NCBI GenBank assembly: GCA_029959085.1
Contig: JARWIR010000013.1
Coordinates: forward strand, 13,703,186 to 13,767,185
Source: Nemophila menziesii
Taxonomy: Eukaryota > Streptophyta > Magnoliopsida > Boraginales > Hydrophyllaceae
Reading direction: 5' to 3'
Length of the DNA stretch: 64,000 nt
In this document: positions 34,501 to 47,141 of the stretch, one piece after another
Layout: the number at the start of each line of letters is the position of its first letter
Position numbering within the stretch: position 1 is the stretch's first letter
Made by a program: the position numbers and the translations under genes
The notes under the pieces: generated by a model
The model's database searches: none
Seen by the model: only the letters and a program-made list of their open reading frames with translations
Told to the model about the DNA's origin: nothing

Positions 34501-34779
34501 TTTTGAATACATGAGAGAGCCATCAACCTTATTTTCATTATAACACATCATAGGGATGGGACTATACCTAGTTCACTAAGGCATTTCTCTTCTTTAATCA
34601 TTAGGATTTAACCTTATCCTCCTTGATGTTTCCACGACTGCTTTCGGATTATATTTTTTGTAATTTGATAAAAAAAAATTATTTTCTAATATCTAAAGTT
34701 ATCTATTCTTAAGTAGCCTTTTATACTAAGCCATGCATGACGCGGGTGCGTCCTTGTTTCCAATGTAAACACTAGTATG

Positions 34780-36800
34780 AGAGACATTGCTCGCTACTTG
34801 CGAATCACAATGAAGGGAAATGAGAAAGACTTTTTCTTTTCATATTTCTGTCTTGCCAAATCTAGACATATAAACTCAGGCTCCATGGTAGAATGTGGTA
34901 TACAAGTTTGTTTAAAAGTCTTCCATAATATCCGTTTGAATGACGAACCCCCCTTTGTGGTCTGAACGTCACGCTCATAGCCAAATAATTCTTAACTCAT
35001 TAATTGACATCCAGGAAAGGATCAACGATACCCAAAATAGCAGAATCTCCAAGCGCTACAGCAACTCCCAGATGAACTCCCAACGTATCTTATCATACGC
35101 TTGATCCATATCCACTTTGATGCCATGGTGCTATTCTTACCCATCGAATGCCTAAACACATAGTAGACCTCACTTTACGAGAACCGCGTTAGCAATGGTA
35201 GGTCGGTGGGGTAGGAATCTACTATGGTACATACATGTGTAATCAACCAACATAGGTCGAAGACGGTTCGCAAAGACCTTCATGAAGATTTTATAATACA
35301 CATTGATCAAGATGGTCGGTTGAAAATGGGTGATATACTCAATATTTCCAATTTTTGGGATGAGATGAATAAGAGTACCAAGAACTTCATTTGGAAAATA
35401 TCCCACCTCAAGGGCCTGTCATATCATGTCACAAACCCAGGGACTCACAATATCTTAACAATTTTAATAAAAATTTGTTGTCATTTGGTCAGGGACTGGT
35501 ACCTTATGAGGTTGCATCTGGAACACATAAATGCAAACTTCCTCGTCTTAAACTATATCATTCAACAAACTTATCGATTATGGTCCAAGCGAATCAAGTC
35601 GTGGTAACACAATTTAGCTATGCGTGTTATCCTCGAGAGAGACAATTCCACAAAAAAGTCTTTGACCTATTTATTCTCAACGCTCTCATCCATAATCGAT
35701 TCATGATTGGTATATTTAATGCACCTCTTATCTCTCTGGAATGACGTCTTACAGATCTGGCAATGCTATTAGCAAGAAGGAAGGAAACCTATCGCAGATA
35801 AGAGCCGAAACAAAAGTCATTACTCCCTACTTAACTAGAACCGAGAGTTGGTAAAATATAGTGTTACATTCCTCTGAATTTATCCAATCTATTCTAGATC
35901 GCTGAAACCAATGCATATCCTCCTATTCAAGATCACTATCATACTCTCCACAAAGCCTCTTCTATAAGTTCACTAGTGATGCATTGTAATTCCTTTGGAG
36001 TGCCTTCTAGATGCCGTAAATACTTGCTAATATTCTTTTCTTCTTTCGGAATATGTCACCAAATGTACCAGTTTTCCATTTCTTCCGCTCATGTTGCAAA
36101 GTCTCTAAGTTATCCCTAAGGTTACGACTTAAACCATATAACAACTATCAAATCTTTAAAATTCTCATGGATGCGCCAAGAGGCCTCAAAACAAAAGTGC
36201 CTCTCACTAGATCTCTGAACAGAAGTAGGGTCTAAAGATATAAGGAACGTACATAATCATAATGAATGCATGGAAGATGTTGAACTTTTTTGTACTCGAA
36301 ACATTCACACCAGAGGTCATTACCATATGTTCCACAGACTCTTCATAATATGAAAACCTAAATTCCATGAGTGCTCCATATGAATCTCGGCCCTACGAAA
36401 CCCAAATCTACGAGACTGCAGATTCTAATCCATCTCTCAAAATTAATCATGAGTATATAAATTCCTTTACCTCCTATTATCTTGTACTCTGAATATTCCG
36501 TTTGGTTGAAGTCACCCACAACTAGCCAAGACTCATGAATACTATTTGTTGCCACCGCTAGTGCCTCCCAAAGATATTCATGAACTCATGAGTTGGTATG
36601 CGCATACACCTTATACAAAATCCAAGGCACACACAACTCTCTAAGAATATGTACATTAATAACCTTCTTACCAACTCATAAATTATGGATCGATAAATCC
36701 TCTATGTTCCATAGAATCCATATGCCACTAGATAAACTCGTTGCATCGACCCTAATGGATTTTTTTAGTATCATTTGATGATTCTTGTCATGTCAGAACT
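34780..36800 (-). pseudogene. LINE relic on the minus strand (endonuclease and reverse transcriptase)
   Basis: The minus strand carries the endonuclease motif ESWLVVGDFNQTEYSEYK (36555-36358). Further on come the RT blocks LGTLIHLIPKIGNIEYITHF, then YYKIFMKVFANRLRPML (35406-35170) and VDMDQAYDKIRWEF (near 35110-35070). These correspond to ALIPK, DFRPISL-like, KVLANRLRPLL and KLDMSKAYDRVEW of plant L1 ORF2. Stops and frameshifts are frequent and parts are missing. No poly(A) or TSD was recognised. Confidence 0.7.
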
Positions 36801-37629
36801 TGTTGATTTTGTCTCAACTATAATAGAGATTAGAGGCTTATGACGCGTATCGAACTCGTTAAAATCTTATATATACCCTGCATTTTTAGCTTCTCTACAA
36901 TTTTAAAATAGAATTTTAGTTGGTGGTTAGACGAAGCCCAGCCCTTTGATATATTTGCATTTGTAAAAGACATTAATAAACTAATATATAAATGGAATAT
37001 GACAATCACTAGATAGAACATAATACAAGTGTACCCCTTGACAAATTGATGGGTGTTTAACATCCTCCATCGCAATCCATAAGGCCCAACCCATGCTCAA
37101 CTTGTTTTCGTCCAGGCTCTATTTAAGTTGCTTACATATGGGAATTCTCCATATAGGCATGAGATATTAGCGGTGAAGATTGAGAGTCGTCTAGAGCAAG
37201 GTTCTTCTGGTCTGGTGCGTCATTTTTATCAGCAAAAAACTTTTTAACTGCCAACTATTTGCTCCGCCACTTATTCAGTTGTTCCTCTTGGTCACTAGTA
37301 TTTGGTGGAAGTATTTTAATCTTAACAATAACTATTGCATCTGAACCAGAGCCCCCCATAAACCGAGTCATGTTGCGTACCTCTCCAACTATCGTTCACA
37401 TGGCTCCAGCTTGATTTCATTAGGCCCCTAACTGAAATTTCCATCAATGCCCCCTAATTTGCCATCTTATTGAACTTCTCGGGTTGTGCAACTATATTTC
37501 CCATGTTATATACCTTTGAGCTTTCCACAATTGCAATATGGTTCCTTATATTCACAGCCTTATTATCCACCTTTGAGCTAATAATTCACCCCTTTGAAAC
37601 TTTATCCTAACCACCCGATTTTTTCCGGG
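36801..37629. other. intergenic, possible continuation of the LINE relic
   Basis: No certain feature. Weak minus-strand frames could be decayed LINE 5' sequence, but no motif decides it. Confidence 0.35.
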
Positions 37630-38880
37630 TAAAAGAGGATTTAGGGCCTATCTACACTACTCTTTAATAAAAAGAGTCCCCAATTAAAAACCAACCAGCC
37701 CAATTGGAATCTAACTAAAAAAACCCATAAAACCCACCCCTCCCCTTTTTGTTCTCGACAGAAATCTGGAAAAACTCTCCCCCTCACCCTCCCCCTTTCT
37801 CTCTCCACCCACAACCACATTACAGATCTCGACAGCACCACCACCTCCGCTTCCCACCGCCGCTTCCCAGTCAGATATGCTCCCTGCTCGAACGGACTTT
37901 GCTCAACTCCGAGCAGATCTGGTTTGTTCGTGAAGCTCCGTTGAAGGAGCCTTGAACTCGCCGGACCTGCACAAGGAAACCCAGTGGATCTCGATCCTTG
38001 AAGGAGCCTTGAACTCGATCCAGCAGAACTTCGCTGCACCACCACTCGAACCAGCGGCGAGAACAGCGGCGGCGGCGAAAACTTCCCTGCAACTCCGATC
38101 TGCTTGGTTTCCTTCTTCTTCTTCTTCCATCCAGTAAAGATCTCGAAGCTTCGCTGCAGGTTTTTTTTGCTACAACTATTGGTGGCGCGAGGTTATGCTG
38201 GTGGTGGTTTTTTGTTGCTGCAACTGTTGGTGGCGCGAGGTTGTGCTGGTGGTGATGCAGTTTTGATTTTTTTTTTTCGTTTTTGTCTCTAGATTAGGGC
38301 TTTCTGGTGTTTTAATGGGATTAATTTATTGTAGAAACCTGATGCATGATATTATTGCAGAAACCTGATGCATTTTCAGATTAATTTTTTTAGGGGGTAA
38401 ATACCCCCCATTTTTCTCTTTTAGGGGGTAATGGTGCTGTGATAGGGGAAAAGCTTGTTATTTTAGGGGGTAAGCTTGTTATTTTAGGGGGTAAACAAGA
38501 TATTTTAGGGGTAATGTGATATTGTAGGGGGTAAACTGATATTTTGGGGGTAATCAGATACTTTAGGGGGCAAACTGCAAAATTAGGGGGTATATCCCCC
38601 TATTTTGGACTAACCTTAATATTTGAACTGCCTTGGACAATATGGACGTAACTTAAAAAATGGGGGGTGTGTACCCCCAAAAATTAAAACTCGAGAAAAT
38701 CTACCCCGTAAAAAATAAAATAGGGGGATCTAACCCCCAAAAAATTCAAAAAACAGCGGGTGCGAACCCCCTAAAACGTGACCCTAACCAGTCAAAAAAT
38801 CTAGTTAGGCCCTTAAAAAACATAAAAAGAAACTGGGCCCTTAAAATTCTCTTTTTTGAATTTTAGGCCTCAAAAGGTAT
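37630..38880 (+). mobile_element. GC-rich, tandem-repeat-bearing non-autonomous element, copy F (looser relative)
   Basis: The left part (ggatttagggcctat near 37640) is mirrored imperfectly by the right part (gggcccttaaaattc near 38835). The layout repeats that of copies B, C and D: AT-rich end, CT-rich leader, GC-rich exon-like segment (37745-38260) with two copies of an 'actattggtggcgcgaggtt' type unit, then a tandem array of ttttagggggtaa units (38385-38610). The terminal sequences differ from A-C and no TSD was found, so membership is uncertain. Confidence 0.45.
38385..38610. repeat. tandem array of TTTTAGGGGGTAA units
   Basis: Nine or more imperfect units of about 22-30 bp centred on tta(g)ggggtaa. 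The G5 tracts resemble the plant telomere repeat (TTTAGGG) only superficially and are not in telomeric phase. Confidence 0.8.
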
Positions 38881-40700
38881 ATTCCTCATTTTTTCCTTAA
38901 TTAGCTCCATGACTCACTACAACACCCACCTGTGGGTCACTGCTGTTAACAACTCGCAATCCTAAGACCATACTATAAACATTCAATCTTTCAGCACTAT
39001 CACATCTCACCTGATCTATCTCCATATGATCCTATCCTTCATGGTCCAATAGGACCAAAACTCGACCTCTTCCTTCTAAAAAACTTCTTTCGCTATTGAG
39101 TCCTTACCTTTCTTAGCCACACCTTTTTCCTTATGCTTCAACCCCAGACCTACCAAGTCACCATTTAATAAGGCAAAAAAGAAAGAAATTTAGGCTAAAT
39201 AAAGGAATTGTAAAGGAGGAAAGAGAACCAGAGAAGAGAGGATAGGGTAAAAGATCTATATCTGATATTTCCTTACCTTCCCCCTACTATAATTAAAACT
39301 TAAAAGATGAAATAAAGAGATTGTTAAGGTAATGATTGCAGATCAAATTGTTTTGTTCATATTTTGTTTCAATATCATTAATGGTTACAGTGGTGGTGAT
39401 TATAAAGATGGTAATTGTGGTGTGGTGGTGTTAGGTTGCATAGGATGGTGGTGGTGGTGTTACAATATCCTTGGATCTTGGTGGTGGTGGTGTTACAATA
39501 TTCTTGGATCTTAGTGGTGATATTAAGTCCACTAGTTTTTTTTAAAGAATTGAGGTGTTACTAAGAAAACAAAATTGAACGGGGTGTGGGTGGGGTAGGT
39601 GAGGGTAGGGAGCTTAAAAAGTCCTAGTTATCCTAAAAAACTAACGGTGTGATGGTTTACATCATGTTATGTAAAGATTAATGCTAGAACAAAATGAAAT
39701 TAGGACCATTTGGGAAATTGGTCCATAGTCCTTTAGTCCAGGAGAATTTTCATTATGTATTCATAAATTTGTGTAAAAAAAAATAGGATTAATGTATTTA
39801 CTTATGTTGGGTATCACAAAAAGGAACTACCAAAACATCACTTATGATGTGACATTTAAATGCTTCAATCATGAAAGAAAGAGAGAACAAAAACTTGTAA
39901 AGAGAAATAACATGATTGGAGCATTTAAATGCCACATTATAAATAATATTTGAGTGATCTCTTTTTAGATGATACTACTTAACGTTACTCGTTTACTTTT
40001 GTAAAATAGGGAACTAACCTCGTAATATTATACAAACATAAGGTCAAATTTTATATATAAACTTAAAATACCGTTTTATACTTTATATATACATATGAAT
40101 TAGTTATTTTATAAATATGTCGCACTAACTTTAACTTTTACTTTCTCTATTTTAGTCACTCTTTTTTTTTATTCCACTATTTTGGTCACTCCATATATAC
40201 TATTTATCTATAATTTTGAATTATACTTTTACAATAATATAACTAATATAATATTATTATAATATATTTATTTTATTTTTTATTTTTATTTAACTTAAAT
40301 ATTAATTTTTTATTTCCACATAAATTATATAACTTATCTTTCAAAATTAATTTATAAATTTTATATAAAGTTAATTTATAAATTTTATATATAAAGTTAA
40401 TTTTTAATTTATAAATATAATTAAAATATAAAATATATATTTAATTATAAATATAATATATTTCATATTTTAATATAATCATTTATTTATATTTTATTAA
40501 AAAATAGAAAAAAGGACGTTTATTCAATACTCTTTAAAAAAAAATTAAAATATTGTAATTTTTGCCATATAAAATCATACAAAATAAATAATAATTTTTA
40601 AATTAAAAAAAAAAGGTATACATCCGAAACGTTGAAAAATTCAGGAAAAAAGGAAAAGAAAAAGTAATCGTTGAAAAACTATGACATCTTGTCCAAAAAA
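38881..40700. other. intergenic region upstream of PRP17
   Basis: It contains a GGT-rich run with a near-duplicate of 'ggtggtggtgttacaatat' (39440-39510), a palindromic MITE (separate entry) and a very AT-rich stretch (40180-40610). No gene was recognised. Confidence 0.6.
39811..39975. mobile_element. palindromic MITE (about 165 bp)
   Basis: The left arm (gtatcacaaaaagga, then gatgtgacatttaaatgctt and caatcatg) is mirrored by the right arm (catgattg, gagcatttaaatgccacatt, then ctttttagatgatac). The arms are about 60 bp around a centre of about 35 bp. Confidence 0.7.
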
Positions 40701-40759
40701 GAAAAGAAAAACAATAAAATATGATAAAACCTAAAATCCATCTCTTCACCCTCGCATTG

Positions 40760-41722
40760 GAACAAAAAACAAAAAGAAATCACTTCCCACTCAACTTCCC
40801 ACCAAGCTGCTCTCCTGCACAAGGAAACCGCCGCCACCGTGGACCGTTCTCCACCATCATCAACCGGGATTGGCTACGCCATCAACAATCGAAGAACCCA
40901 AATTAAGGTAAGTTGAATTATTTTTAACCTAATCTCATCACTTTTACAATTTATATTTTGTAGAATTATCTGATTTAGATATAATTACAGTTGCTTATTA
41001 TATTTTATACAAATCCGGCCATTTTATGACCGTTGGAAGCCTTTTACCGTGATGCGCTGAGAATAGCGTATATGGGGAGGGGAATGGGGATGCTGTGACG
41101 AACCGCGTGATAGGTCTACGAGTCATTATTTGGAGTTGTTAATTACTTTATGTTTTGTTTCAGTGACATATTATAGGTTATTTAGGTCTTAATTAGATAA
41201 CTTTGGTATAAAGAAATAATAAATATAAATTATAGGTTATAGAGTCCTACTCCAGTTCAACTTCTTTTGAAAATATAAATAAGATAAAGCGGCAAATGTT
41301 ATAAAAAGGGAGTGACGGGGAGAGAAACATCACATATTTTTGTCCTTAATTTGTCAAATCAGAATAGCAGCAAAAGGGAGCAAGAATCAGGTAAGTAGCA
41401 ATTACGTTTTGTATCCCTGTGCTAGAAAATTTGTAGCCCTAATCAGATTATAGGATGGGTAGAATAATATATATGGATTCGTGTTATTCTATCTGAATTA
41501 GAATTTAAATCTAGAACAAAGAGTAACAAATTAGTTACCCCTAGAGTCCTCACACAAATCTGAAATTATTGCAGAAAAATATCGTTTATGAACTAATTGG
41601 GATTTTCAGTTACTTGATTAGACTCGTGCATTACAGGTTGATTCATGATAGTGCATTTTTTGAATTGTTTTGCAGTAAATATCCATTTCTCGTATAAAAT
41701 CCCGTACTAGGATCTATCGAAT
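40760..41722 (+). promoter_or_regulatory. PRP17 leader with two possible 5' UTR exons
   Basis: One non-coding exon ends at 40907 (aattaag then gtaagttg). A second ends at 41390 (gaatcag then gtaagtag). A shared acceptor tgttttgcag at 41675 leads into the ATG exon. The second may be an alternative start or may be spliced after an acceptor near 41370. Both donors match the consensus well. A Pro-rich frame at 40721-40906 is probably only leader sequence. Confidence 0.55.
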
Positions 41723-43456
41723 ATGGATCTCTTAAGATCCTACGGAAATGAAGAATTGGATAATCACGAAGAAGAATCATCACCAATAAGGGTTTCCCTA
41801 CCTTCGAAGTCTGCTGCGCCCAAGGTGGATGATACCATGCTTTCCCTAACGTGTTCAGGGGTCCAAACCAAGCCTTTAGACCCGACTCAACATGTCGTAG
41901 CGTTTAACCCAACTTATGATCAGTTATGGGCTCCAATCTATGGCCCGGCCCATCCATACGCTAAAGACGGTTTAGCTCAAGGTTTGCGTAACCACAAGCT
42001 TGGATTTGTTGAAGACGCTGCTATAGCTCCCTTTGTATTTGATGAACAGTACAATACTTTTCAGAAATTCGGTTACGCAGCTGACCCTTCCGGGAACAAT
42101 TACATTGGGGATTTACAAGCTTTAGACAAAAACGGAGCTGTTTCGGTTTATAATATTCCTCAGCAGGAGCAAAAGAGGCAGAAATTGGAGAAAAAAAAGG
42201 AGAAAATGGATGCAGAAGAGGAAGAGGAAATTGAACCTTTTGCTAATGTGGATGTGACTGAACTTGAGAATCCAGCTAGTGATGTTTGGTTGATGAAGAA
42301 TAGGAAGAGTCCATGGGCTGGGAAAAAGGAAGGAATACAGATTGAGCTAACTGAAGAGCAAAAGAAGTACGCTGAAGATCATGCTAAGAAAAAGAGTGAA
42401 AAGGAAGCTGGAACTGAAAGGAATAAAGGTGAAGCAATGGAGGAAAAGAGTACATTCCATGGTAAGGAAGATAAGGATTATCAAGGGAGATCTTGGATTG
42501 CCCCACCTAAGGATGCAAAAGCAGAGAATGAACATTGTTATATACCCAAAAGATTGTTGCATACTTGGAGTGGCCACACGAAAGGTGTATCCGCCATTAG
42601 ATTTTTCCCTAAATATGGGCATTTGTTACTCTCTGCTGGGATGGATTCGAAAGTGAAGATATGGGATGTGAAGAATTTAGGTAAGTGTATGAGAACTTAC
42701 ATGGGACATTCAAAGGCAGTGAGGGATATATGGTTTTGTAACGATGGTACCAAGTTTTTAACAGCTGGTTATGATAAGAATATTAAGTACTGGGATACTG
42801 AAACAGGGAAAGTGATCTCAACTTTCTCAACAGGAAAGGTACCATATGTTGTGAGACTGAATCCAGATGATGATAAACAGAATGTGTTATTAGCTGGGAT
42901 GAGTGATAAAAAGATCGTGCAATGGGATATGAACACAGGGCAGATTACTCAAGAGTATGATCAGCATTTAGGTGCAGTGAATACTATAACTTTCGTGGAT
43001 AATAATCGAAGATTCGTGACTTCTAGTGATGATAAGTCACTGCGTGTATGGGAATATGGAATCCCTGTTGTGATTAAGTATATTAGTGAACCACATATGC
43101 ATTCAATGCCTTCGATTTCTTTACATCCAAATGGAAATTGGCTTGCAGCTCAGAGTTTGGATAATCAGATTCTGATTTATAGTACAAGGGAAAGGTTTCA
43201 ATTGAATAAGAAGAAGAGATTTGCAGGGCATATAGCAGCTGGGTATGCTTGTCAGGTGAATTTCTCACCAGATGGAAGATTTGTAATGTCTGGAGATGGA
43301 GAAGGAAGATGTTGGTTTTGGGATTGGAAGACTTGTAAAGTGTTTAAAACTCTTAAATGTCATGGTGGTGTGTGTATTGGTGCTGCATGGCATCCTTTAG
43401 AACAGAGTAGAGTTGCTACTTGTGGATGGGATGGTTTGATTAAATACTGGTATTAA
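41723..43456 (+). CDS. PRP17: pre-mRNA-processing factor 17 (PRP17/CDC40), WD40 splicing factor
   Basis: A single uninterrupted coding exon gives 577 aa, close to the plant family length. PRP17 acts in the second catalytic step of nuclear pre-mRNA splicing as part of the spliceosome. The N-terminal half is hydrophilic: [12 protein letters not shown] at the start, the conserved [23 protein letters not shown] block about residues 55-75, and a charged coiled-coil stretch about 148-175. The C-terminal half (about 278-577) is a WD40 propeller, beginning [17 protein letters not shown], with later blades [12 protein letters not shown] and [10 protein letters not shown] at the very end. All blades appear present. 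It converges with the RlmN-like gene. Confidence 0.96.
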   Translation: MDLLRSYGNEELDNHEEESSPIRVSLPSKSAAPKVDDTMLSLTCSGVQTKPLDPTQHVVAFNPTYDQLWAPIYGPAHPYAKDGLAQGLRNHKLGFVEDAAIAPFVFDEQYNTFQKFGYAADPSGNNYIGDLQALDKNGAVSVYNIPQQEQKRQKLEKKKEKMDAEEEEEIEPFANVDVTELENPASDVWLMKNRKSPWAGKKEGIQIELTEEQKKYAEDHAKKKSEKEAGTERNKGEAMEEKSTFHGKEDKDYQGRSWIAPPKDAKAENEHCYIPKRLLHTWSGHTKGVSAIRFFPKYGHLLLSAGMDSKVKIWDVKNLGKCMRTYMGHSKAVRDIWFCNDGTKFLTAGYDKNIKYWDTETGKVISTFSTGKVPYVVRLNPDDDKQNVLLAGMSDKKIVQWDMNTGQITQEYDQHLGAVNTITFVDNNRRFVTSSDDKSLRVWEYGIPVVIKYISEPHMHSMPSISLHPNGNWLAAQSLDNQILIYSTRERFQLNKKKRFAGHIAAGYACQVNFSPDGRFVMSGDGEGRCWFWDWKTCKVFKTLKCHGGVCIGAAWHPLEQSRVATCGWDGLIKYWY

Positions 43457-44674
43457 TTCTTATCACTTTATAAACAAATCTTCCATGTCATTTCTTATTA
43501 CGTGATCTCTTTATGTGATTAATTGTCTAAATAGGGTTGAGCTTTTTGTCTATTGTCTGAGTTAAAGTTAGTTAGATTAAATGATTTGTTTCATTTATTA
43601 AGAATGATTTCTACTTTTTCGTAGAGCTTAAGGAGGTAATGGTGTTGTTACGATTAAAATACCAAATTGGAGATTTTCAGATTATGAAAACTCTGTAATC
43701 TCTTTTCATTTTGTGGCATAAAATAAATGTTATGCATATCGTGTTTCAAAAATAAGATTGCAATGATTTGGATTTTTAAGTAATTCTGTGCTTAATATTC
43801 TTCTTATAAATTTTTATATTATCTTCAAGTGTGGTAACTTTGTAATGGACAAATTCTGGATGATATGGTACAAGTTATTGAGTTTATAATATAATCTGAT
43901 CCTATAAGTGTTAAATATGTGTAGTTTGCTGACAAATGTTGAAATCATAGAAATGAGTAATATTGGTATTTGTTGCAGGGACTGATTGAGTTCATTAGCC
44001 AAAGCTGAGGACTTATTTGGAGAAGGAGAAAGAGATGAAGCCTTATTAAATCTGGGGAGCTTCATAACTATTAAGTTTATATTATGTGTAAAAGCGAACC
44101 AACAGCTGTTAAGCATGTAATGTGAGAGGACTCATCATATGTCTTGATACTATTATATTTCAGTTTTGTTAAAGATTCGTTTTTCATTTGATCAATGTTT
44201 GTTTACGACTTACAAGTATCGGTTATTATTTGTTTTACCCATCACAGTAATAATCCCTTTTCTCCTCTCCCTTGCTTGCTATTCATTCTTCTGTCTATTA
44301 ATCGTCAGCAAACCAAAACGTTATGTAAATGCTTTTTTTCTGTCAGGATGTTTTATACTTTACAATTGTGTTTGCTACCAATATATAGACTAATTTTGCA
44401 TTATTTTGAATTTATTCTATACAAGTTAATTGAAAATCAGTTGAAAGGATTGACATATTGAATGCCAATTTGTCCCTTGTGATGTTATATAAAATGCGCT
44501 TGGGCAAAACTTAGCGTCAGAATTTACATTACAGTTGAGAATTACAATTTTGAAACAAATCAAACTTTCTAGGAGTGAAAGTAACAAAACTTTCCATGTT
44601 TCAAATAATCATTTTACTTATATTGAAGTTACCAAATCCATGTTTCAAGGTAACAATAATTTGCATATCAGTTG
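43457..44674. other. 3' regions of two convergent genes
   Basis: It holds the 3' untranslated sequence of PRP17 and, at its right end, that of the minus-strand RlmN-like gene. No additional coding region is supported; the short frames here are AT-rich. Confidence 0.6.
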
Positions 44675-47024
44675 TCATATAGAGGAGGGTTGTAAAGCAT
44701 GTTGAAACCTGGCAGGTACTCTTAGCACAGGAGCCTGAAATTCAGCACTAGGCTCACCAAGCTGACCACAAGCAGCCATTTGATCATCTCCTCTACTCAA
44801 TCGCACCAACACTACACACCCTGCCTCCGCAATAACATTTCTAAACTCAATTATCTTCTCCTTCTTAGTTGCCTTAAACCTCGATCCACTATGCGGATTA
44901 AACGAAATCAAGTTTATCTTACAAGGTATCCCCTTCACCAGATCTATAAGCCTCTTCGCATCTTCAATACTATCGTTAACTCCTTCAAGCATTACATATT
45001 CGAATAGAACTTTATATTTATGCTTCAACCGAAGCTCATCTCTCAGAGTTTCTAGTAGTAAACTCAAGTTATATTTGCGATTAATCGGCATGATCCAGTT
45101 TCTCACCTGTCACGTGACCATTACATTACATTACACACATGTTATTCATATGCTTGTACAATTATGTACCTCATCAGTTGTAGCGTTCAAGCTAACTGCT
45201 AATGTACAATTAGATTCACGGAGAAAACGTTTGAGTTGAGGGACAAGTCCACTAGTTGAAATCGTAACTTTCCGTGGGCTAAAATGAAGACCTTGATCAT
45301 CCACCATTATGTCTGAAGCTTTCAGAACATTCTCAACATTCTGAAGTGGCTCTCCCATTCCCTACAATAAATGAATAAACAAAAAAGATGATTTATTAAA
45401 AAAACAAATGTAATTTACACGTCTGTATATATAAATGTTTACCATGAAGACCACATTGGTAATGGAACCCACTTCTTTTGATAGCATACGGCGTGCAAAA
45501 ACTGCCTGCTCTACTATCTCGGCTGCAGATAAATTCCTCTTTAAACCCATCCTATAATACATATTAACTCAACCACCTTAAAAATATATCCTTATTTTAT
45601 AATTTTTAAGGATAAGAAAGTAGGACCCGCCTTCCAGTGTAGCAGAATTGGCAATTCATTGCACATCCGACTTGACTTGAAATACAGACAGTAGTCCTTC
45701 CCCTCTCGCAAGGTATTACAACGGTTTCAATGACTAGTCCATCTTTCAACGTGAATAAAATCTGAAATTTCCTGTGAATTTCAAATGAGTGAGACCATTT
45801 TTTTAATTTAACTATTAATAAAATACGATAGTTTAAAAAGGTTGTTTATACCTTCTTAGTTCCATCTGATGCTGTTACTATATCTTTTAGATGTAGCACC
45901 TTGAATTCAGCATTCTTACTCAACATTTTCTTGAAATCTTTGTTCAAACCTATTAAATAACAGTGTTAACAATGGACTGGAAAAAGAAAGCATTGAGGTA
46001 TGCTGAAATAACAACATAGGAAAGTAAAATTAAAGATAGCTCAGAAACAAGTAAAAGAAGAACCTTGTAATTCCTCGGGACAATGTGCCCAATTATTATC
46101 TTGATAAAGGCATTTCCATAACATTAAGGCCTGGCCCGGCCTATAGCCTTGTGACTCAACCCATCTCTGTTTACAAGAGTAGTTGACAAGATTAGAAGCA
46201 GCTATCACATTAAAAGCTAACCATTATAATCATATTAATTGTACAAGTATTAAAGACATATGCCAATATATTATAATATTTACACCCTGTGCTCTAAAAT
46301 AGAGCCCGACCAATTTAGTCTTTCCATCTACTCATTTATTTTTGTGTAAGTGTTAAAACTAAAACTTGTTTGGTGATTTAGTTGAGACTATTATATAGAG
46401 ACACAATTTAGTATACAATCAAAGCTCAAACAAGAAACCATTCAATCTTTCCAATTCCAAATAAAAGATAAAACATTTGTGCAAATAATAACAACACACA
46501 TGACCTGGAGAAGTAAAGTATGATATAAATAAAGTCGATTTCTCAGGCAGCCATTAAAAGCTCATACATAGGTACCTCGAGTTCATTGTACCGCATATCT
46601 TTTAGCATCACTTTTAGAGGAATTTCGATTTCTTCATCACATCCTATTCCTAATCCTATAAAAGGTAAATGAAAGGCCACAAAAGAGGGAATATAATCAA
46701 TTACCCAGAAACATAGAATTTTATAAATGTAATAATGTTCTAGATAAGGCGGGCGTTACCTGCGGTTGAAGTGCTGAAATGTTTATGCTGAGAAGAGTGG
46801 CGGTGGTGGCGTTGGCGAGAGAGAAAGAGTTGTGATGGTGGTGGTTTATGGAGGGAGAAATGGGTATGCAGCAATAGTGGTGGTGGTGGTGAGGTGGTTG
46901 AGAAAATAGTGGTAATGGTTGTTATGTGGCCTTTGATTTTAACTGAGCAGCAGCTCGGCCGGAAAACCGAAGCCGCAGGGTTAAGAATTGCTCGTCTCAT
47001 CCTCCCCTCATACACTGCCGTCAC
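44675..47024 (-). CDS. RlmN-like radical-SAM RNA methyltransferase, probably organelle-targeted
   Basis: Eight exons (47024-46760, 46655-46576, 46166-46064, 45949-45852, 45761-45631, 45551-45443, 45361-45170, 45106-44675) join in one frame of 469 aa. Bacterial RlmN methylates C2 of adenine in 23S rRNA and some tRNAs using S-adenosylmethionine and a 4Fe-4S cluster. The cluster motif CX3CX2C is Cys215, Cys219, Cys222. The RlmN pair of extra cysteines is matched by Cys208 and by Cys439 in [16 protein letters not shown] and NPHSGSRF are also typical. The N-terminal about 85 residues are Ser/His/Pro-rich and suit a transit peptide. Translation may start at Met1 or Met9. Intron 5 has a GC donor in this model. 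Confidence 0.92.
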
Positions 47025-47141
47025 CTTAGCTCAACTCCAACTCACCCGTTTATACAACTTTGAAGGTTAAAAGACAAGCATACCCTTTTTATTTTATGAT
47101 AGGCTGTTTTTCTCTCTTTTTCTCATTATCAGTTAAAAAAA

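Noticed and set aside
36801..37629. Extension of the minus-strand LINE to its 5' end
   Set aside because: No ORF1 or knuckle motif could be read with confidence.
37641..38137. ORFs on both strands in copy F
   Set aside because: Mutually shadowing frames in a GC-rich repeat with no domain.
38385..38610. Interstitial telomere repeat
   Set aside because: The units are TTTTAGGGGGTAA-like with irregular length, not (TTTAGGG)n.
40721..40906. Small upstream protein before PRP17
   Set aside because: The frame ends exactly in a good splice-donor context and is better read as a 5' UTR exon.
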